From the NCBI RefSeq assembly GCF_001509795.1, contig NZ_LLZN01000091.1, positions 310,001-374,000 of the forward strand: DNA of 64,000 bases, written 5' to 3'. The notes beneath the pieces were generated by a model, which was given only the letters and a program-made list of their open reading frames with translations, did no database searches and was not told where the DNA came from. Below are positions 47,045 to 55,842 of this stretch, one piece after another. The number at the start of each line of letters is the position of its first letter. Position 1 is the stretch's first letter. The stretch is from Streptomyces sp. NRRL WC-3605. GTDB lineage: Bacteria > Actinomycetota > Actinomycetes > Streptomycetales > Streptomycetaceae. Made by a program: the position numbers and the translations under genes.

Positions 47045-47778
47045 GGGGTGCCCGCCGAGGGGGACGCCGGCGACTTCGGGGAGTGAGGCGACTTCGACGA
47101 CTTCGGCGGGTGCGGCCCGGTGCGCAGCATCTCGTCGTGGGTGAGCAGCATCGCCTTCTGGTCCGGCTCCCAGGTCCACTGGAGCCGGTACTCGTACCCG
47201 GCGACCTCCGACGGCGAGCGGATGATCACCGAACGCCGGGCCAGCTCCACCCCGCTGACGGCGTCGTCCCAGCTCATCACCTGCACCAGCCGCCGCTTCT
47301 CCACCGTGTACACGCGCACCGCGGTGGTCCGGCCCGGCAGCAGCCGGAAGCCCAGCGTCAGATCGGCGCGCCCGTCGCCGGTGAGATCCCGGTAGTAGGG
47401 CCGCAGCACCGGGCACCGGCCGTGCCCCGCGCCGTCACCGCAGTCGCCGATCAGCCGCCCGGTCTCGCGGTACGGCGCCTTGCCGCCCTCGTAGTCCCCG
47501 GGGCTCTTCGCCACCTCCCGTCGCACCACGTCCACCGGGTCCACGGCGCGGATGTCCCCGCCGGGCACGGTGAGGCCCTTCACGGTCTCCCGGTTCACCT
47601 CGCCGATCACGTACGCCGGGCTCGACGCGGGCGTCAGCCGCGGCCAGAGCGTGTCCGGGGCGACGGCGGTCTCCGTCGGGCCGGCGCTCCGCAGGCCCCC
47701 GGCGTCACCGCACCCCGCGACGGCCGCCGACAGCAGGGCGACGAGCGCGGCGAGGCGCATGAGGCGGCTGCGGGGCAC
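47041..47778 (-). CDS. Lipoprotein with FG-GAP-like calcium loop
   Basis: A 245-aa lipoprotein. The lipobox AVAGCGD is at about residues 19-25. The middle contains YRDLTGDGRADLTLGFRL, a D-x-T-G-D-G-x-x-D calcium-binding loop as in FG-GAP/integrin-like repeats. The C-terminus has a Pro/Ser/Lys-rich repeat (SSKSPHSPKSPASPS). It may sense ions or ligand outside and inform the kinase gene, which overlaps it as GTGA. The GTG at 47778 is preceded by GGAGA. Confidence 0.85.
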   Translation of the reverse strand: MPRSRLMRLAALVALLSAAVAGCGDAGGLRSAGPTETAVAPDTLWPRLTPASSPAYVIGEVNRETVKGLTVPGGDIRAVDPVDVVRREVAKSPGDYEGGKAPYRETGRLIGDCGDGAGHGRCPVLRPYYRDLTGDGRADLTLGFRLLPGRTTAVRVYTVEKRRLVQVMSWDDAVSGVELARRSVIIRSPSEVAGYEYRLQWTWEPDQKAMLLTHDEMLRTGPHPPKSSKSPHSPKSPASPSAGTP

Positions 47779-47871
47779 GGTTCTCCAGTGAAGGGCGGGC
47801 GCTGGGCGGGCGCGTCCACAGTATTCGTACGGAAGTCCATTTTGCGCACCCGGGGGCGGGGGGCGGCACGG

Positions 47872-48378
47872 TCACTCGGCGAGTTCCTCCAGCAGCCGGG
47901 CGACCGGCAGTCCCGCGCGGAGGTAGTCGACGAACAGTTCGTTGTGCAGGGCCCAGGGAGAGCGGCGGGAGCGTATCAGCCGGATCGCCCGGTCGGGGGA
48001 GTGGCCGCGGCGGATCAGGGCCTGGGCGACGACCAGCCCCGAGCGGTTGTAGCCGTGGTAGCAGCGGACCAGGACCCTGCGGTCCGCGTCCAGCGCCTCC
48101 GTCACGGCGTCCGCGAGCCGGATCACGCCCGCGAGCTGGGTCCCGTCCAGCGGCCCGTCCGGGATCGGCCACACATGGTGCTCCACGCCCTGCTCGGGCC
48201 CGTGCCCGGGCAGCCGCAGCAAGCTCTGGACGAGGTCGAACTCGTCCCGCACCACGGCGAACTCCAGTTGCCCGGCCCGGCCGCGGAACTGGTGCCCGCC
48301 CATCCACAGGCCGGGCACGATCTCGCTCCACGCACTGTCCGGAGCGGGTACGTCGGGTTGCTTCCTGCGGGTACGCAA
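47872..48378 (-). CDS. Dual-specificity/tyrosine phosphatase family protein
   Basis: A 168-aa protein. The active-site loop is VRCYHGYNRSGL, the C-x5-R motif of cysteine phosphatases (Cys, then Arg six residues on, then Ser). A general acid candidate lies in WPIPDGPLDG. It probably dephosphorylates Tyr or Ser/Thr proteins in the cytoplasm. The start is TTG at 48378, 5 nt after GGGGAGG, the best ribosome site here; longer upstream frames lack support. Not evidently in an operon with the lipoprotein gene. Confidence 0.82.
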   Translation of the reverse strand: MRTRRKQPDVPAPDSAWSEIVPGLWMGGHQFRGRAGQLEFAVVRDEFDLVQSLLRLPGHGPEQGVEHHVWPIPDGPLDGTQLAGVIRLADAVTEALDADRRVLVRCYHGYNRSGLVVAQALIRRGHSPDRAIRLIRSRRSPWALHNELFVDYLRAGLPVARLLEELAE

Positions 48379-48492
48379 CGGCGCCTCCCCAGCCGCCCCT
48401 CGCGGGGCCCTGCCCAACTCCTCCCCAAGGTATCCGGGTTCTTGCCCGCGCAGCACCCCGCCTGTTCCCATGGTCGGTGGGGTGATGGTGCC

Positions 48493-49299
48493 ATGAGCGA
48501 ACTGCGCGTCGTACCAGCCTGGCGGCACGGCCAGGAACGGCTGTACGTCTGCCTCCCGGACGGGCGGAACATCGCCTGGTACGACCGGGACGCGGCCCGC
48601 GTGAACCTGCTGGGCCAGGACCGCCGCGAGGAGGTGCTGGAGGCCCTCGGCCCCTTCGTCACCGGCCCGGTCACGGTGGGCCCGCCCCCGGTCCCCACCC
48701 CCGCCGACCTGGCCCGGCTCGCCCTGCACCCGGACGACGACCTGGCCCCCAACCGCCCCGGCGAGGCGCTGCTCGTCGCCCTCGACCGCGACCCCGGCCC
48801 CGCCCACCGGCTGCGCACCGACCCACGGCGGCGGGCGCTGACCGCCGAGCGCACGGTCGGGGAGGCGCTGGACCTGCTGGAGGGCGCCGGCTGGCGCGTG
48901 CTGCACTCGGTGCCGCTGCCCGGCGGCGACCGCGTCCACCATCTGCTGATCGGGCCCGGCGGGCTGTTCACCCTGCACAGCGTGTACGCCCACCGGCAGA
49001 AGGTGACCGTCGCCGATCCACTGGTCACCCTCGGCCGGCGCACCACGGAACCGCTGCTGCGGCGCCTGCGCGCCGACGCCGACCGGGCCGCGCACGCCCT
49101 GACCGCCGAGGTCCGCCCGGTCCTCGTCCTCGTCGACCCGGCGGAGGTGACGGTACGCACCCCGCCGCGCGAGGTGCGGGTGCTCCGGGACACGGAGATC
49201 GCCGGGTTCGCGCGGACGGGCGGGCTGCTGAAGCCGGCGGACGTCGAGGCCCTGTTCGCGCTGGCCCGGGACCGTACGGTGTGGACGGCGGCGCTGTAG
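48493..49299 (+). CDS. NERD-like domain protein
   Basis: A 268-aa soluble protein. Residues about 125-240 resemble the NERD (nuclease-related) fold: GEALDLLEGAGWRVLHSVPL, VHHLLIGPGGLFTLHSVY, then a strand VRPVLVLVDPAEV. The usual NERD catalytic-like residues (Glu/Asp-Asp with 'IDH' and 'D-x-E-K') are altered: VHHLLIGPGGLF matches the 'IDHVVVGPGGVF' block with His replacing Asp. Nuclease activity is therefore uncertain. ATG at 48493; divergent from the phosphatase gene, 114 bp away. Confidence 0.7.
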   Translation: MSELRVVPAWRHGQERLYVCLPDGRNIAWYDRDAARVNLLGQDRREEVLEALGPFVTGPVTVGPPPVPTPADLARLALHPDDDLAPNRPGEALLVALDRDPGPAHRLRTDPRRRALTAERTVGEALDLLEGAGWRVLHSVPLPGGDRVHHLLIGPGGLFTLHSVYAHRQKVTVADPLVTLGRRTTEPLLRRLRADADRAAHALTAEVRPVLVLVDPAEVTVRTPPREVRVLRDTEIAGFARTGGLLKPADVEALFALARDRTVWTAAL

Positions 49300-49355
49300 G
49301 CGGTCAGGGCGCCGCTGCCGTCAGGGCACCTGGGCCGCGGTGATGCGTGGGGTCC

Positions 49356-50237
49356 TCAGGGCACCTCGGCCGCGGCCTTCGGGTCCAGCAGGGGCGCCAG
49401 CAGGTCGCCGAAGTCCTGCAGGCGCGGGGCCAGGTCCGGGGCGAGGAAGGTCAGGGCGCCGGGGGAGCCGCACTCCGCCACCTCCTCCCAGGTGACCGGC
49501 GCCGACACCAGGGGCTCGGCGCGGGCGCGCAGAGTGTAGGGGGCGGCCGTCGTCTTGCGGGCGGCGTTCTGGCTCCAGTCGACGAACACCTTGCCCGGCC
49601 GCAGGCTCTTGGTCATCCGGTGCACGACCAGCCGGGGCATCGCCCGCTCGGCCTCCACGGCGAGTTCCTTGGCGTACTCCGTGGCCCGCTCGGAGGACAC
49701 CTGCCGTACGGCCGCGCTGAGGTGCAGGCCCTTGGAGCCGGAGGTCTTGGCGTACGCCTCGATGCCGTCGGCGGCCAGCCGCTCCCGCAGCCACAGGGCG
49801 ACCTCGCAGCACTCGACCACCGAGGCGGGCGCCCCGGGGTCCAGGTCGAAGACCAGCCGGTCCGCCTCGCCGGGTTCCGCGATCACCCACTGGGGCGTAT
49901 GGAACTCGGTCACCAGGTTCGCGGCCCACATCAGGCTCGCCAGGTCCTGCACCAGCACCATCCGCGCCGGCCCCTCCATGCGGGGCACCTCGGCGGTGGT
50001 GACCCAGTCGGGGGTGCCCGGCGGCACGTTCTTGGCGAAGAACAGCTGTCCGTCCGGGCCGTCCGGGTAGCGCAGGAACGACACCGGCCGGTCGCGCAGA
50101 TGCGGCAGCAGCACCGGCGCGGTGGTGGCGTAGTAGTGCAGCACCTCGCCCTTGGTGAAGCCGGTCGCCGGGTACAGCACCTTCTCCAGGTTGCTCAGCG
50201 CGAGCCGTCGCCCCTCCACCTCTGTGATCGGCGTCAT
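49356..50237 (-). CDS. LigD-type DNA polymerase domain (NHEJ)
   Basis: A 293-aa primase-polymerase of the LigD-Pol family. Motifs include DRLVFDLDPGAPASV (the D-x-D metal pair), KTSGSKGLHLSAAV (S-G-x-K-G-x-H), and WSQNAARKTTAAPYTLRA. It fills gaps and adds ribonucleotides at DNA ends during non-homologous end joining. No ligase or nuclease domain is fused. It starts at ATG 50237, divergent from the Ku gene only 70 bp away, so both are likely co-regulated. Confidence 0.92.
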   Translation of the reverse strand: MTPITEVEGRRLALSNLEKVLYPATGFTKGEVLHYYATTAPVLLPHLRDRPVSFLRYPDGPDGQLFFAKNVPPGTPDWVTTAEVPRMEGPARMVLVQDLASLMWAANLVTEFHTPQWVIAEPGEADRLVFDLDPGAPASVVECCEVALWLRERLAADGIEAYAKTSGSKGLHLSAAVRQVSSERATEYAKELAVEAERAMPRLVVHRMTKSLRPGKVFVDWSQNAARKTTAAPYTLRARAEPLVSAPVTWEEVAECGSPGALTFLAPDLAPRLQDFGDLLAPLLDPKAAAEVP

Positions 50238-50307
50238 ACGATGAGGATTCCAGAGAAACGGATGAATATAGGAACAATCCTGGCATATCGACCGAAGGGG
50301 TGCGGAA

Positions 50308-51402
50308 GTGCGATCCATCTGGAACGGCGCCATCTCGTTCGGCCTGGTCAGCATCCCCATCAAGCTGGTGAACGCCACCCAGAACCGCTCGATCTCCTTC
50401 CGTCAGATCCACACGGAGGACGGCGGCCGGATCCGCTACCGCAAGGTCTGCGAACTGGAGGACCGCGAGGTCGGCCAGGCCGAGATCGGCAAGGGTTACG
50501 AGGACGCGGACGGCACGATCGTCCCGATCACCGACGAGGACCTCTCCCACCTCCCGCTGCCGACCGCCCGGACCATCGAGATCGTCGCCTTCGTCCCGGC
50601 CGACCGGATCGACCCGCTCCAGATGGACGCCGCCTACTACCTGGCGGCCGGTGGGGCGCAGGCGGCCAAGCCGTACACCCTGCTGCGCGAGGCGCTCAAG
50701 CGGAGCCAGAAGGTGGCCATCGCCAAGTACGCCCTGCGCGGCCGGGAGCGGCTCGGCATGCTGCGGGTCGTCGACGACGCCATCGCCATGCACGGGCTGC
50801 TGTGGCCGGACGAGGTCCGGGCCCCCGAGGGCGTCGCGCCGGACACGCCCGTCACCGTGAACGACAAGGAACTCGACCTCGCGGACGCCCTGATGGACAC
50901 CCTCGGCGAGATCGAGCTCGAGGAGCTGCACGACGAGTACCGCGAGGCCCTGGAGGAGGTGGTCGCCGCGAAGGTCTCCGGCGAGGCCCCGCCCGAGACG
51001 CCCGAGCCGGCGCGGTCCGGCAAGGTCCTCGACCTGATGGCCGCCCTCGAGAACAGCGTGCGCGCGGCGAAGGAGTCGCGGGGCGAGCGGCCGGCGGAGG
51101 CCGAGGAGGCGTCCGGGGCGCGGGAGGCGGAGGTGCGGACGCTGCCGCAGCGCAAGTCGGCCCGCGCGGCACCGAAGCAGACCTCCGGGAAGAAGTCCGC
51201 GGCCGGCGGGAAGGCCGCCGCGAAGAAGACCGCGTCGTCCGCCTCGTCCGCGTCCTCGACGTCGTCGGCGAGGAAGTCGACGTCCAAGTCCGCCCAGGGC
51301 GCGAAGAAGACCCCGGCGAAGAGCACCGCCAGGAGCACCGGCAAGACCACGGCCAAGAAGACGGCGGCCAAGAAGACGGCCTCCCGCAAACGGTCGGCGT
51401 GA
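50308..51402 (+). CDS. ku: Ku protein (NHEJ)
   Basis: A 364-aa Ku. The Ku core (about residues 1-255) opens IWNGAISFGLVSIPIKLVNA and has RIRYRKVCELEDREV and VAIAKYALRGRERLGMLRV. The C-terminal 110 residues are Lys/Ala/Ser/Thr-rich with PAKST and KTAAKKTA repeats, a basic tail as in actinobacterial Ku that contacts DNA. Ku binds broken ends and recruits LigD. The start is GTG at 50308 after AAGGGG. Divergent partner is the LigD-type polymerase. Confidence 0.96.
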   Translation: MRSIWNGAISFGLVSIPIKLVNATQNRSISFRQIHTEDGGRIRYRKVCELEDREVGQAEIGKGYEDADGTIVPITDEDLSHLPLPTARTIEIVAFVPADRIDPLQMDAAYYLAAGGAQAAKPYTLLREALKRSQKVAIAKYALRGRERLGMLRVVDDAIAMHGLLWPDEVRAPEGVAPDTPVTVNDKELDLADALMDTLGEIELEELHDEYREALEEVVAAKVSGEAPPETPEPARSGKVLDLMAALENSVRAAKESRGERPAEAEEASGAREAEVRTLPQRKSARAAPKQTSGKKSAAGGKAAAKKTASSASSASSTSSARKSTSKSAQGAKKTPAKSTARSTGKTTAKKTAAKKTASRKRSA

Positions 51403-51417
51403 TGCGCGCCCGCCCGC

Positions 51418-52167
51418 TCAGGCCAGCCGCTCGGCGAGCAGGGCCAGCACCTCGGGCTTGCGCGGGGTGAGGTAGAAGTGGCCGCCCTCGAAGGTTCGCA
51501 CCTCCACACCCCGTGAGGTGACGTCCGACCAGGACGACAGGTCCTCGACCGGGCACACCGGATCGCGGTCCCCGCCGCAGGCGGTCACCGGGACGGCCAG
51601 CCGGCGCAGCGGTGCCGGGCGGTGGGCCGCCAGCATCCGGAAGTCCGCGCGCAGCGCCGGCATGATCACCGGCCGCAGCTCGTGATGGTCGTACACGGCG
51701 GCACCGGCCGGATCGAGCCCGCGGACGCGCCGCAGGATCTCGTCGTCGTCCGGGGCCGGCCGTGCCGCGAGCTCGTGCGGGCCGCGCGGCCGCCCCCGCC
51801 CCGACACGGCGAGCCGGACCGGGGCCGCGCCCGCGTCCTCCAGCCGGCCGGCCACCTCGTACGCCACCGCCGAGCCCATGCTGTGCCCGAACAGCGCCAC
51901 CGGCAGCCCGTCCGCCGACTCCTGGAGCAGCGCCTCGGCGACCGTGCCGGCCAGCTCCTCCATCGTCGCCGGGCACGGGTCGTTCAGCCGGTCCTGGCGG
52001 CCGGGGTACTGCACCGACAGCACCTCGAGCCACGGCGGCGTGAGCGCCGCCCAGTCGTGGAAGAAGCCGGCCGCCCCGCCCGCGTGCGGGAAGCACACCA
52101 GACGCAGCCGCGCGGCGGGGGAGCGCACGCCCCTCAGCCACCGGGTCCGTGTGCCGGGCACGGTCAT
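51418..52167 (-). CDS. Type II thioesterase
   Basis: A 249-aa alpha/beta hydrolase of the TEII group. Start signature RLRLVCFPHAGGAAGFF, nucleophile Ser in FGHSMGSAVAYEV at about residues 95-107, Asp in GGDRDPVCP and His in EGGHFYL. TEII enzymes clear misloaded acyl groups from carrier proteins of NRPS/PKS lines. No such megasynthase lies nearby, so it is a stand-alone copy. Convergent with ku, 15 bp apart. ATG at 52167. Confidence 0.9.
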   Translation of the reverse strand: MTVPGTRTRWLRGVRSPAARLRLVCFPHAGGAAGFFHDWAALTPPWLEVLSVQYPGRQDRLNDPCPATMEELAGTVAEALLQESADGLPVALFGHSMGSAVAYEVAGRLEDAGAAPVRLAVSGRGRPRGPHELAARPAPDDDEILRRVRGLDPAGAAVYDHHELRPVIMPALRADFRMLAAHRPAPLRRLAVPVTACGGDRDPVCPVEDLSSWSDVTSRGVEVRTFEGGHFYLTPRKPEVLALLAERLA

Positions 52168-52632
52168 GACGCAGCCCCGGTCATGACGTCGCCCCGCATC
52201 CGCCGGGCACGCAGAGGAACGGGCACGTCCTCGCGGTCACCTGACACCCCCGTCGCATACCGTTTCCGACCGGGAACTCTAGTTCGACCAGCGGCGCGCC
52301 GCGGCCTCGCGCGCGCAAAGCGGCCGAGAAACCTCCCTGCCAGGCCCTCCGCACGGCGCGACTCCCGGTGATCACCGGCCCGCGGTGCCGTCCGACAGAC
52401 CGTCACGGCGACGATCTCGTAGACACCTACGAACGTTTGCGGTCACCCGGCCGCCCACCGATCCCTGACCGGTTCGCACCCTTGCTCCATTTCGCGGCTC
52501 CGTGCCCGCCCCGCCGGGCCGAAGCGGCCGTACGGGCTTGCCCGATGGGCTGGCCCGACCAACTCGCCCCTCCCTAGGATGGGTTGTCGGCGAGGTGATC
52601 CTCCTCGGCCGGCCCTGCCACTGGGGGAAACG
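52168..52632. other. Intergenic region, no gene supported
   Basis: 465 bp between the thioesterase and methyltransferase starts. The ORFs are mixed in codon use; one reverse ORF ending MRGDVMTGAAS reads into the thioesterase start (positions about 52164-52406) but has no recognisable product. Probably holds two divergent promoters. Confidence 0.45.
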
Positions 52633-53451
52633 ATGGAGCCTGGAAAGCTGTCCACATCGATCGACGCCGCGGTGCCGACAGCGGCGCGCATGTACGACCA
52701 CTATCTCGGCGGCAAGGACAACTACGCCTCCGACCGAGCGGCCTGCGAGGAACTGGACAAGGTCGTCCCCAGCACCCGGGCCCTCGCGGTGAACAACCGG
52801 CGTTTCCTCCAGCGCGCCGTCCGCACCCTCGCCGGTGAGTACGGCATCCGCCAGTTCCTCGACCACGGCTCCGGTCTTCCCACCCAGAACAACGTCCACC
52901 AGGTCGCCCAGGACATCGACCCCGAGTCGCGCGTCATCTACGTCGACAACGACCCGATGGTCCTGGTCCACGGGCGCGCTCTGCTCGACCAGAACGACCG
53001 CACCGCCGTCATCCACGCCGACATGCGCGACACCGACGGCATCTTCGACCACCCCGACACCAAGCGCCTGATCGACTTCTCGCAGCCGGTCGCCGTGCTG
53101 TTCAACTCGGTGTTCCACTGCATCCCGGACAGCGACACGGACGGCCCGCTCGCCGTGGCCCGCAGGGTGCGCGAGCGCCTCGCGCCCGGCAGCTTCATGC
53201 TGATGTGCCAGCTGGTCAGCGAGGACCCCGAGGTCCGCAAGTTCGTCACGGAGTTCATGGACCAGGCGACCCAGGGCCACTGGGGGCGGGTGCGTCAGGA
53301 GAAGGACGTCGAGGAGTACTTCGAGGGCCTCGAGATCCTGGAGCCCGGGCTGGTCGAGGTCTCCACCTGGCGCCCCGACAACGAGGTGGCACCCCGTCAG
53401 CAGACGCAGGAGTGGATCGAGTTCGGCGGCATCGGCCGCCTGCCGCGGTAG
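52633..53451 (+). CDS. DUF574-type SAM-dependent methyltransferase
   Basis: A 272-aa protein of the Streptomyces-enriched PF04672 family. It begins with the family hallmark TAARMYDHYLGGKDNYASDR. Motif I is altered to FLDHGSGLPTQNNVHQVAQ (about 76-94), followed by VIYVDNDPMVLVHGRALL and FNSVFHCIPDSD. The family is common and is treated as SAM-binding methyltransferases of unknown substrate. ATG at 52633 follows GGGGGAAAC. A terminator hairpin follows at 53479-53504. Confidence 0.87.
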   Translation: MEPGKLSTSIDAAVPTAARMYDHYLGGKDNYASDRAACEELDKVVPSTRALAVNNRRFLQRAVRTLAGEYGIRQFLDHGSGLPTQNNVHQVAQDIDPESRVIYVDNDPMVLVHGRALLDQNDRTAVIHADMRDTDGIFDHPDTKRLIDFSQPVAVLFNSVFHCIPDSDTDGPLAVARRVRERLAPGSFMLMCQLVSEDPEVRKFVTEFMDQATQGHWGRVRQEKDVEEYFEGLEILEPGLVEVSTWRPDNEVAPRQQTQEWIEFGGIGRLPR

Positions 53452-53478
53452 CGCGGCCGCCCGCACCGCATCATCCGC

Positions 53479-53504
53479 CCGGGGCTCTCGTGAGGGAGCC
53501 CCGG
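53479..53504 (+). terminator. Terminator of the methyltransferase gene
   Basis: Arms CCGGGGCTC (53479-53487) and GAGCCCCGG (53496-53504), perfect 9 bp, 8-nt loop, 27 bp after the stop. Confidence 0.75.
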
Positions 53505-53658
53505 ACGCGTCGTACGGGCCGGATGTGACAGAGGTGGGCCAGGCTACGGCGATCGTGGATGCGTCAGTGATCGTCGCGGCGCCGACGGGGATGCCGCCCG
53601 CCGGGTCAGCTCCCGGTCGCCGCGGCGCTCAGGCGCTGCGCCGCGCGTCAGCGGCCGG

Positions 53659-54570
53659 TCACGCGTAACGCTTCATCGTCTCGCGCAGCCGCTCCAGCGA
53701 CTCCCGCGGGTCGAGTGCCTCGTCGCCCAGGCGGTCCAGCGCGAGCCGGTACTCCTCCGTCTCGTCGCGGTCCTCCAGGAATGCGGCGCTCTTGATGTGC
53801 TCCAGATACACGATGTCCGGCAGGTCCACGCCGCCGAACCGCAGATAGGTGATCGGGATGGCGGGCGCCGACGCGTTCGTCACGTCCAGCGGCACGATCT
53901 GCACGGTCACATGCGGCCGCTGAGCCATCTCCACGAGGTACTCCAGCTGCTCGTGCATCACCGCGGGGCTGCCGAGGACCCGCAGCAGCACCGACTCGTC
54001 CACGATCGCCCACAGCCGGGGCGCGTCGGAGCGGTGCAGCAGCTCACGGCGGCGCATGCGCAGCTCGACCCGCCGCTGCACCTCGCGCGCGGACGCCGTG
54101 GGCAGGCCGCGCTCGACGACGGCCCGCGTGTATTCCTCGGTCTGCAGCAGACCGGGCACGTACTGGAGCTCGAAGGTACGGATGGCGGTGGCGGCCTCCT
54201 GGAGCCCCACCAGCCGGTCGAACCACTCCGGCATCAGCCGCTTGTCGTAGCGCTGCCACCACCCGGGCTCGGTGGCGCGCTTGAGCAGCTGCAGCAGTAC
54301 GGAGGCCTCGTACTCCTCGGTGCGGTAGAGCTCCAGCAGCGCGCGGACGTCGGCCTCGGTGGGCGGCCGGCGGCCCTTGCCCGACTCGATCCGCGACAGC
54401 TTCGCCGGGCTGAACCCGACGGCCCGCGCGGCCTGGTCCTGGGAGAGTCCCGCGTCCTCGCGGATACCCGCCAGCTGCACGCCGACCAGCATCTTCAGCA
54501 GAGTGGGCGCGGGTTCGGTCCGGCTGAGATACGGCTCGAGGCGGGAAATGCGAGGTGACTCGGAGGACAT
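53659..54570 (-). CDS. XRE-family regulator with DUF5753 (Scr1-type)
   Basis: A 303-aa protein. An N-terminal XRE HTH, IREDAGLSQDQAARAVGFSP then KLSRIESGKGRR (about residues 36-68), is followed by the C-terminal DUF5753/Scr1-TA domain (PEWFDRLVGLQEAATAIRTF, YVPGLLQTEEYTRAV, VIVPLDV-like strand). Such regulators are typical of Streptomyces and act with a DUF397 partner, as in the whiJ, abaA and Scr families. The neighbour downstream on the other side encodes DUF397, and an HATPase follows, the standard triplet. ATG at 54570. Confidence 0.92.
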   Translation of the reverse strand: MSSESPRISRLEPYLSRTEPAPTLLKMLVGVQLAGIREDAGLSQDQAARAVGFSPAKLSRIESGKGRRPPTEADVRALLELYRTEEYEASVLLQLLKRATEPGWWQRYDKRLMPEWFDRLVGLQEAATAIRTFELQYVPGLLQTEEYTRAVVERGLPTASAREVQRRVELRMRRRELLHRSDAPRLWAIVDESVLLRVLGSPAVMHEQLEYLVEMAQRPHVTVQIVPLDVTNASAPAIPITYLRFGGVDLPDIVYLEHIKSAAFLEDRDETEEYRLALDRLGDEALDPRESLERLRETMKRYA

Positions 54571-54749
54571 CCTGACTCCCCGTAGACGGGCATACGACAG
54601 ACTGCATTATCGCATCCCGACGGCTCCTGCCGCCCGGCCCGGCCGGAAGTGGCGGCCTCAACTTCCGTTTCACGTACGGCGTTCGGGGTCCCGACACACC
54701 CCGGCGGGGGCGCCGCCGCCTCCCCCGAAGAGCTGCGGCGCCCCCTCTG

Positions 54750-54778
54750 ACCGGCACCCCTCGAGGAGGGGAACCGGT
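54750..54778 (-). terminator. Hairpin downstream of the DUF397 gene
   Basis: ACCGG-CA-CCCCTC pairs with GAGGGG-AA-CCGGT across a short loop (54750-54778), on the 3' side of the DUF397 gene stop at 54823. Imperfect but strong. Confidence 0.5.
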
Positions 54779-54822
54779 GTCTGTGGCCGGCCGTCCGGTG
54801 TCACACCGGTGGCGGTCCGGCG

Positions 54823-55053
54823 TCACGCCAGGTGGTCGAACTCACCGTCCTTGGCGCCAGCCAGGAACGCGGAGATCTCACCCGGCGTGTAGACGAGCGC
54901 GGGGCCGTCGGGGTCGCGGGAGTTGCGCAGGGCGACACGCCCGTCGGCCAGAGCCGCCACTTCGACGCAGTTGCCCTCGGCATTGCTGTGCCGGCTCTTG
55001 ATCCAACGGACGCCCAACGAGCTGGCCCGTACGCCGTTCGGTGCTGTTGGCAC
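54823..55053 (-). CDS. DUF397 domain protein
   Basis: A 76-aa protein with WIKSRHSNAEGNCVEVAALA and VALRNSRDPDGPALVYTPGE, the DUF397 core. In whiJ/Scr systems the DUF397 protein modulates the XRE regulator encoded next to it. The GTG at 55053 is chosen because AAGGAG lies 5 nt upstream; a GTG at 55071 is also in frame. It reads in the same direction as the XRE gene. Confidence 0.88.
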   Translation of the reverse strand: MPTAPNGVRASSLGVRWIKSRHSNAEGNCVEVAALADGRVALRNSRDPDGPALVYTPGEISAFLAGAKDGEFDHLA

Positions 55054-55226
55054 TGCACTCTCCTTGCTCACGTTCCGCCACGCGCACGCTCCCTGGCCTC
55101 GCCCGGCCCCGGACACGCCACGTGCTCTGTGATGACATTCCACGCGCAATTTCCCGTGAAATTGCACGAGGAGGCCTTCGTCGTGGATAATAGCCGTGCC
55201 GTCAACTGCGGTGCAGACGCCCCGTC

Positions 55227-55832
55227 ATGACCGTGTATCAGGGAGACGCCGTGTCCTTACCTGCGTACGAAGGCCTCCGACCGCCCGGCAGTGCCGCGTC
55301 CCCCGCGAGACCGGCGCGCCCCCTCGGCACGGCCGTACGAGGCCTCGGCGTCGGCACCAAGGCGCCCCGCATCGCGCCCCTGCCGCCCGCCGGACCGTCC
55401 TCGCCGTACGCGGAGACCCCCCGCCCGGTGGCCCTGCGCCTCACCGGCGCGGAACGGGGCTGCGCCGAGGCCCGCGACCTCGTCCGCCGCACCCTGGACG
55501 ACTGGTCCCTCGGCCACTGCACCGGCGACGCGCTGACGATCGTCACCGAACTCCTGGCCAACGCCGTGCTGCACGCCGCCCGGCCCACCGGGGGAGACGG
55601 CGACATCTGGCTCCGCCTCAGCCTGCGCCGCCCGGCCCACCTGGTCTGCGCGGTCATCGACCCGAGCGACAGCCCACCGGTCTACCCCCACACCAGCGAC
55701 CCCTTCGACGAGCACGGCCGCGGCCTGCGCATCATCGACGCCCTGTCCGAACACTGGGGCTGGACGCGGCGCCCCCCGGCCGGCAAGACGGTCTGGGCGA
55801 TGCTCCGCACGGACGACTCCGACGCGCTGTAG
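55227..55832 (+). CDS. ATP-binding (anti-sigma-factor-like HATPase) protein
   Basis: A 201-aa protein. The HATPase_c fold has the N box IVTELLANAVLHAAR at about residues 108-122 and G box DEHGRGLRIIDALSEHWG at about 160-177; the first 70 residues are Pro/Ala-rich. It is RsbW/SpoIIAB-like, a kinase family that can bind sigma factors. It completes the XRE/DUF397/ATPase regulator locus, divergent from the DUF397 gene. Partner not evident. ATG at 55227. Confidence 0.88.
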   Translation: MTVYQGDAVSLPAYEGLRPPGSAASPARPARPLGTAVRGLGVGTKAPRIAPLPPAGPSSPYAETPRPVALRLTGAERGCAEARDLVRRTLDDWSLGHCTGDALTIVTELLANAVLHAARPTGGDGDIWLRLSLRRPAHLVCAVIDPSDSPPVYPHTSDPFDEHGRGLRIIDALSEHWGWTRRPPAGKTVWAMLRTDDSDAL

Positions 55833-55842
55833 GAGAGCCCCG

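Noticed and set aside
52164..52406. 80-aa ORF upstream of the thioesterase
   Set aside because: Arg/Gly-rich shadow-like composition, no family and no clear ribosome site; it only touches the thioesterase start.
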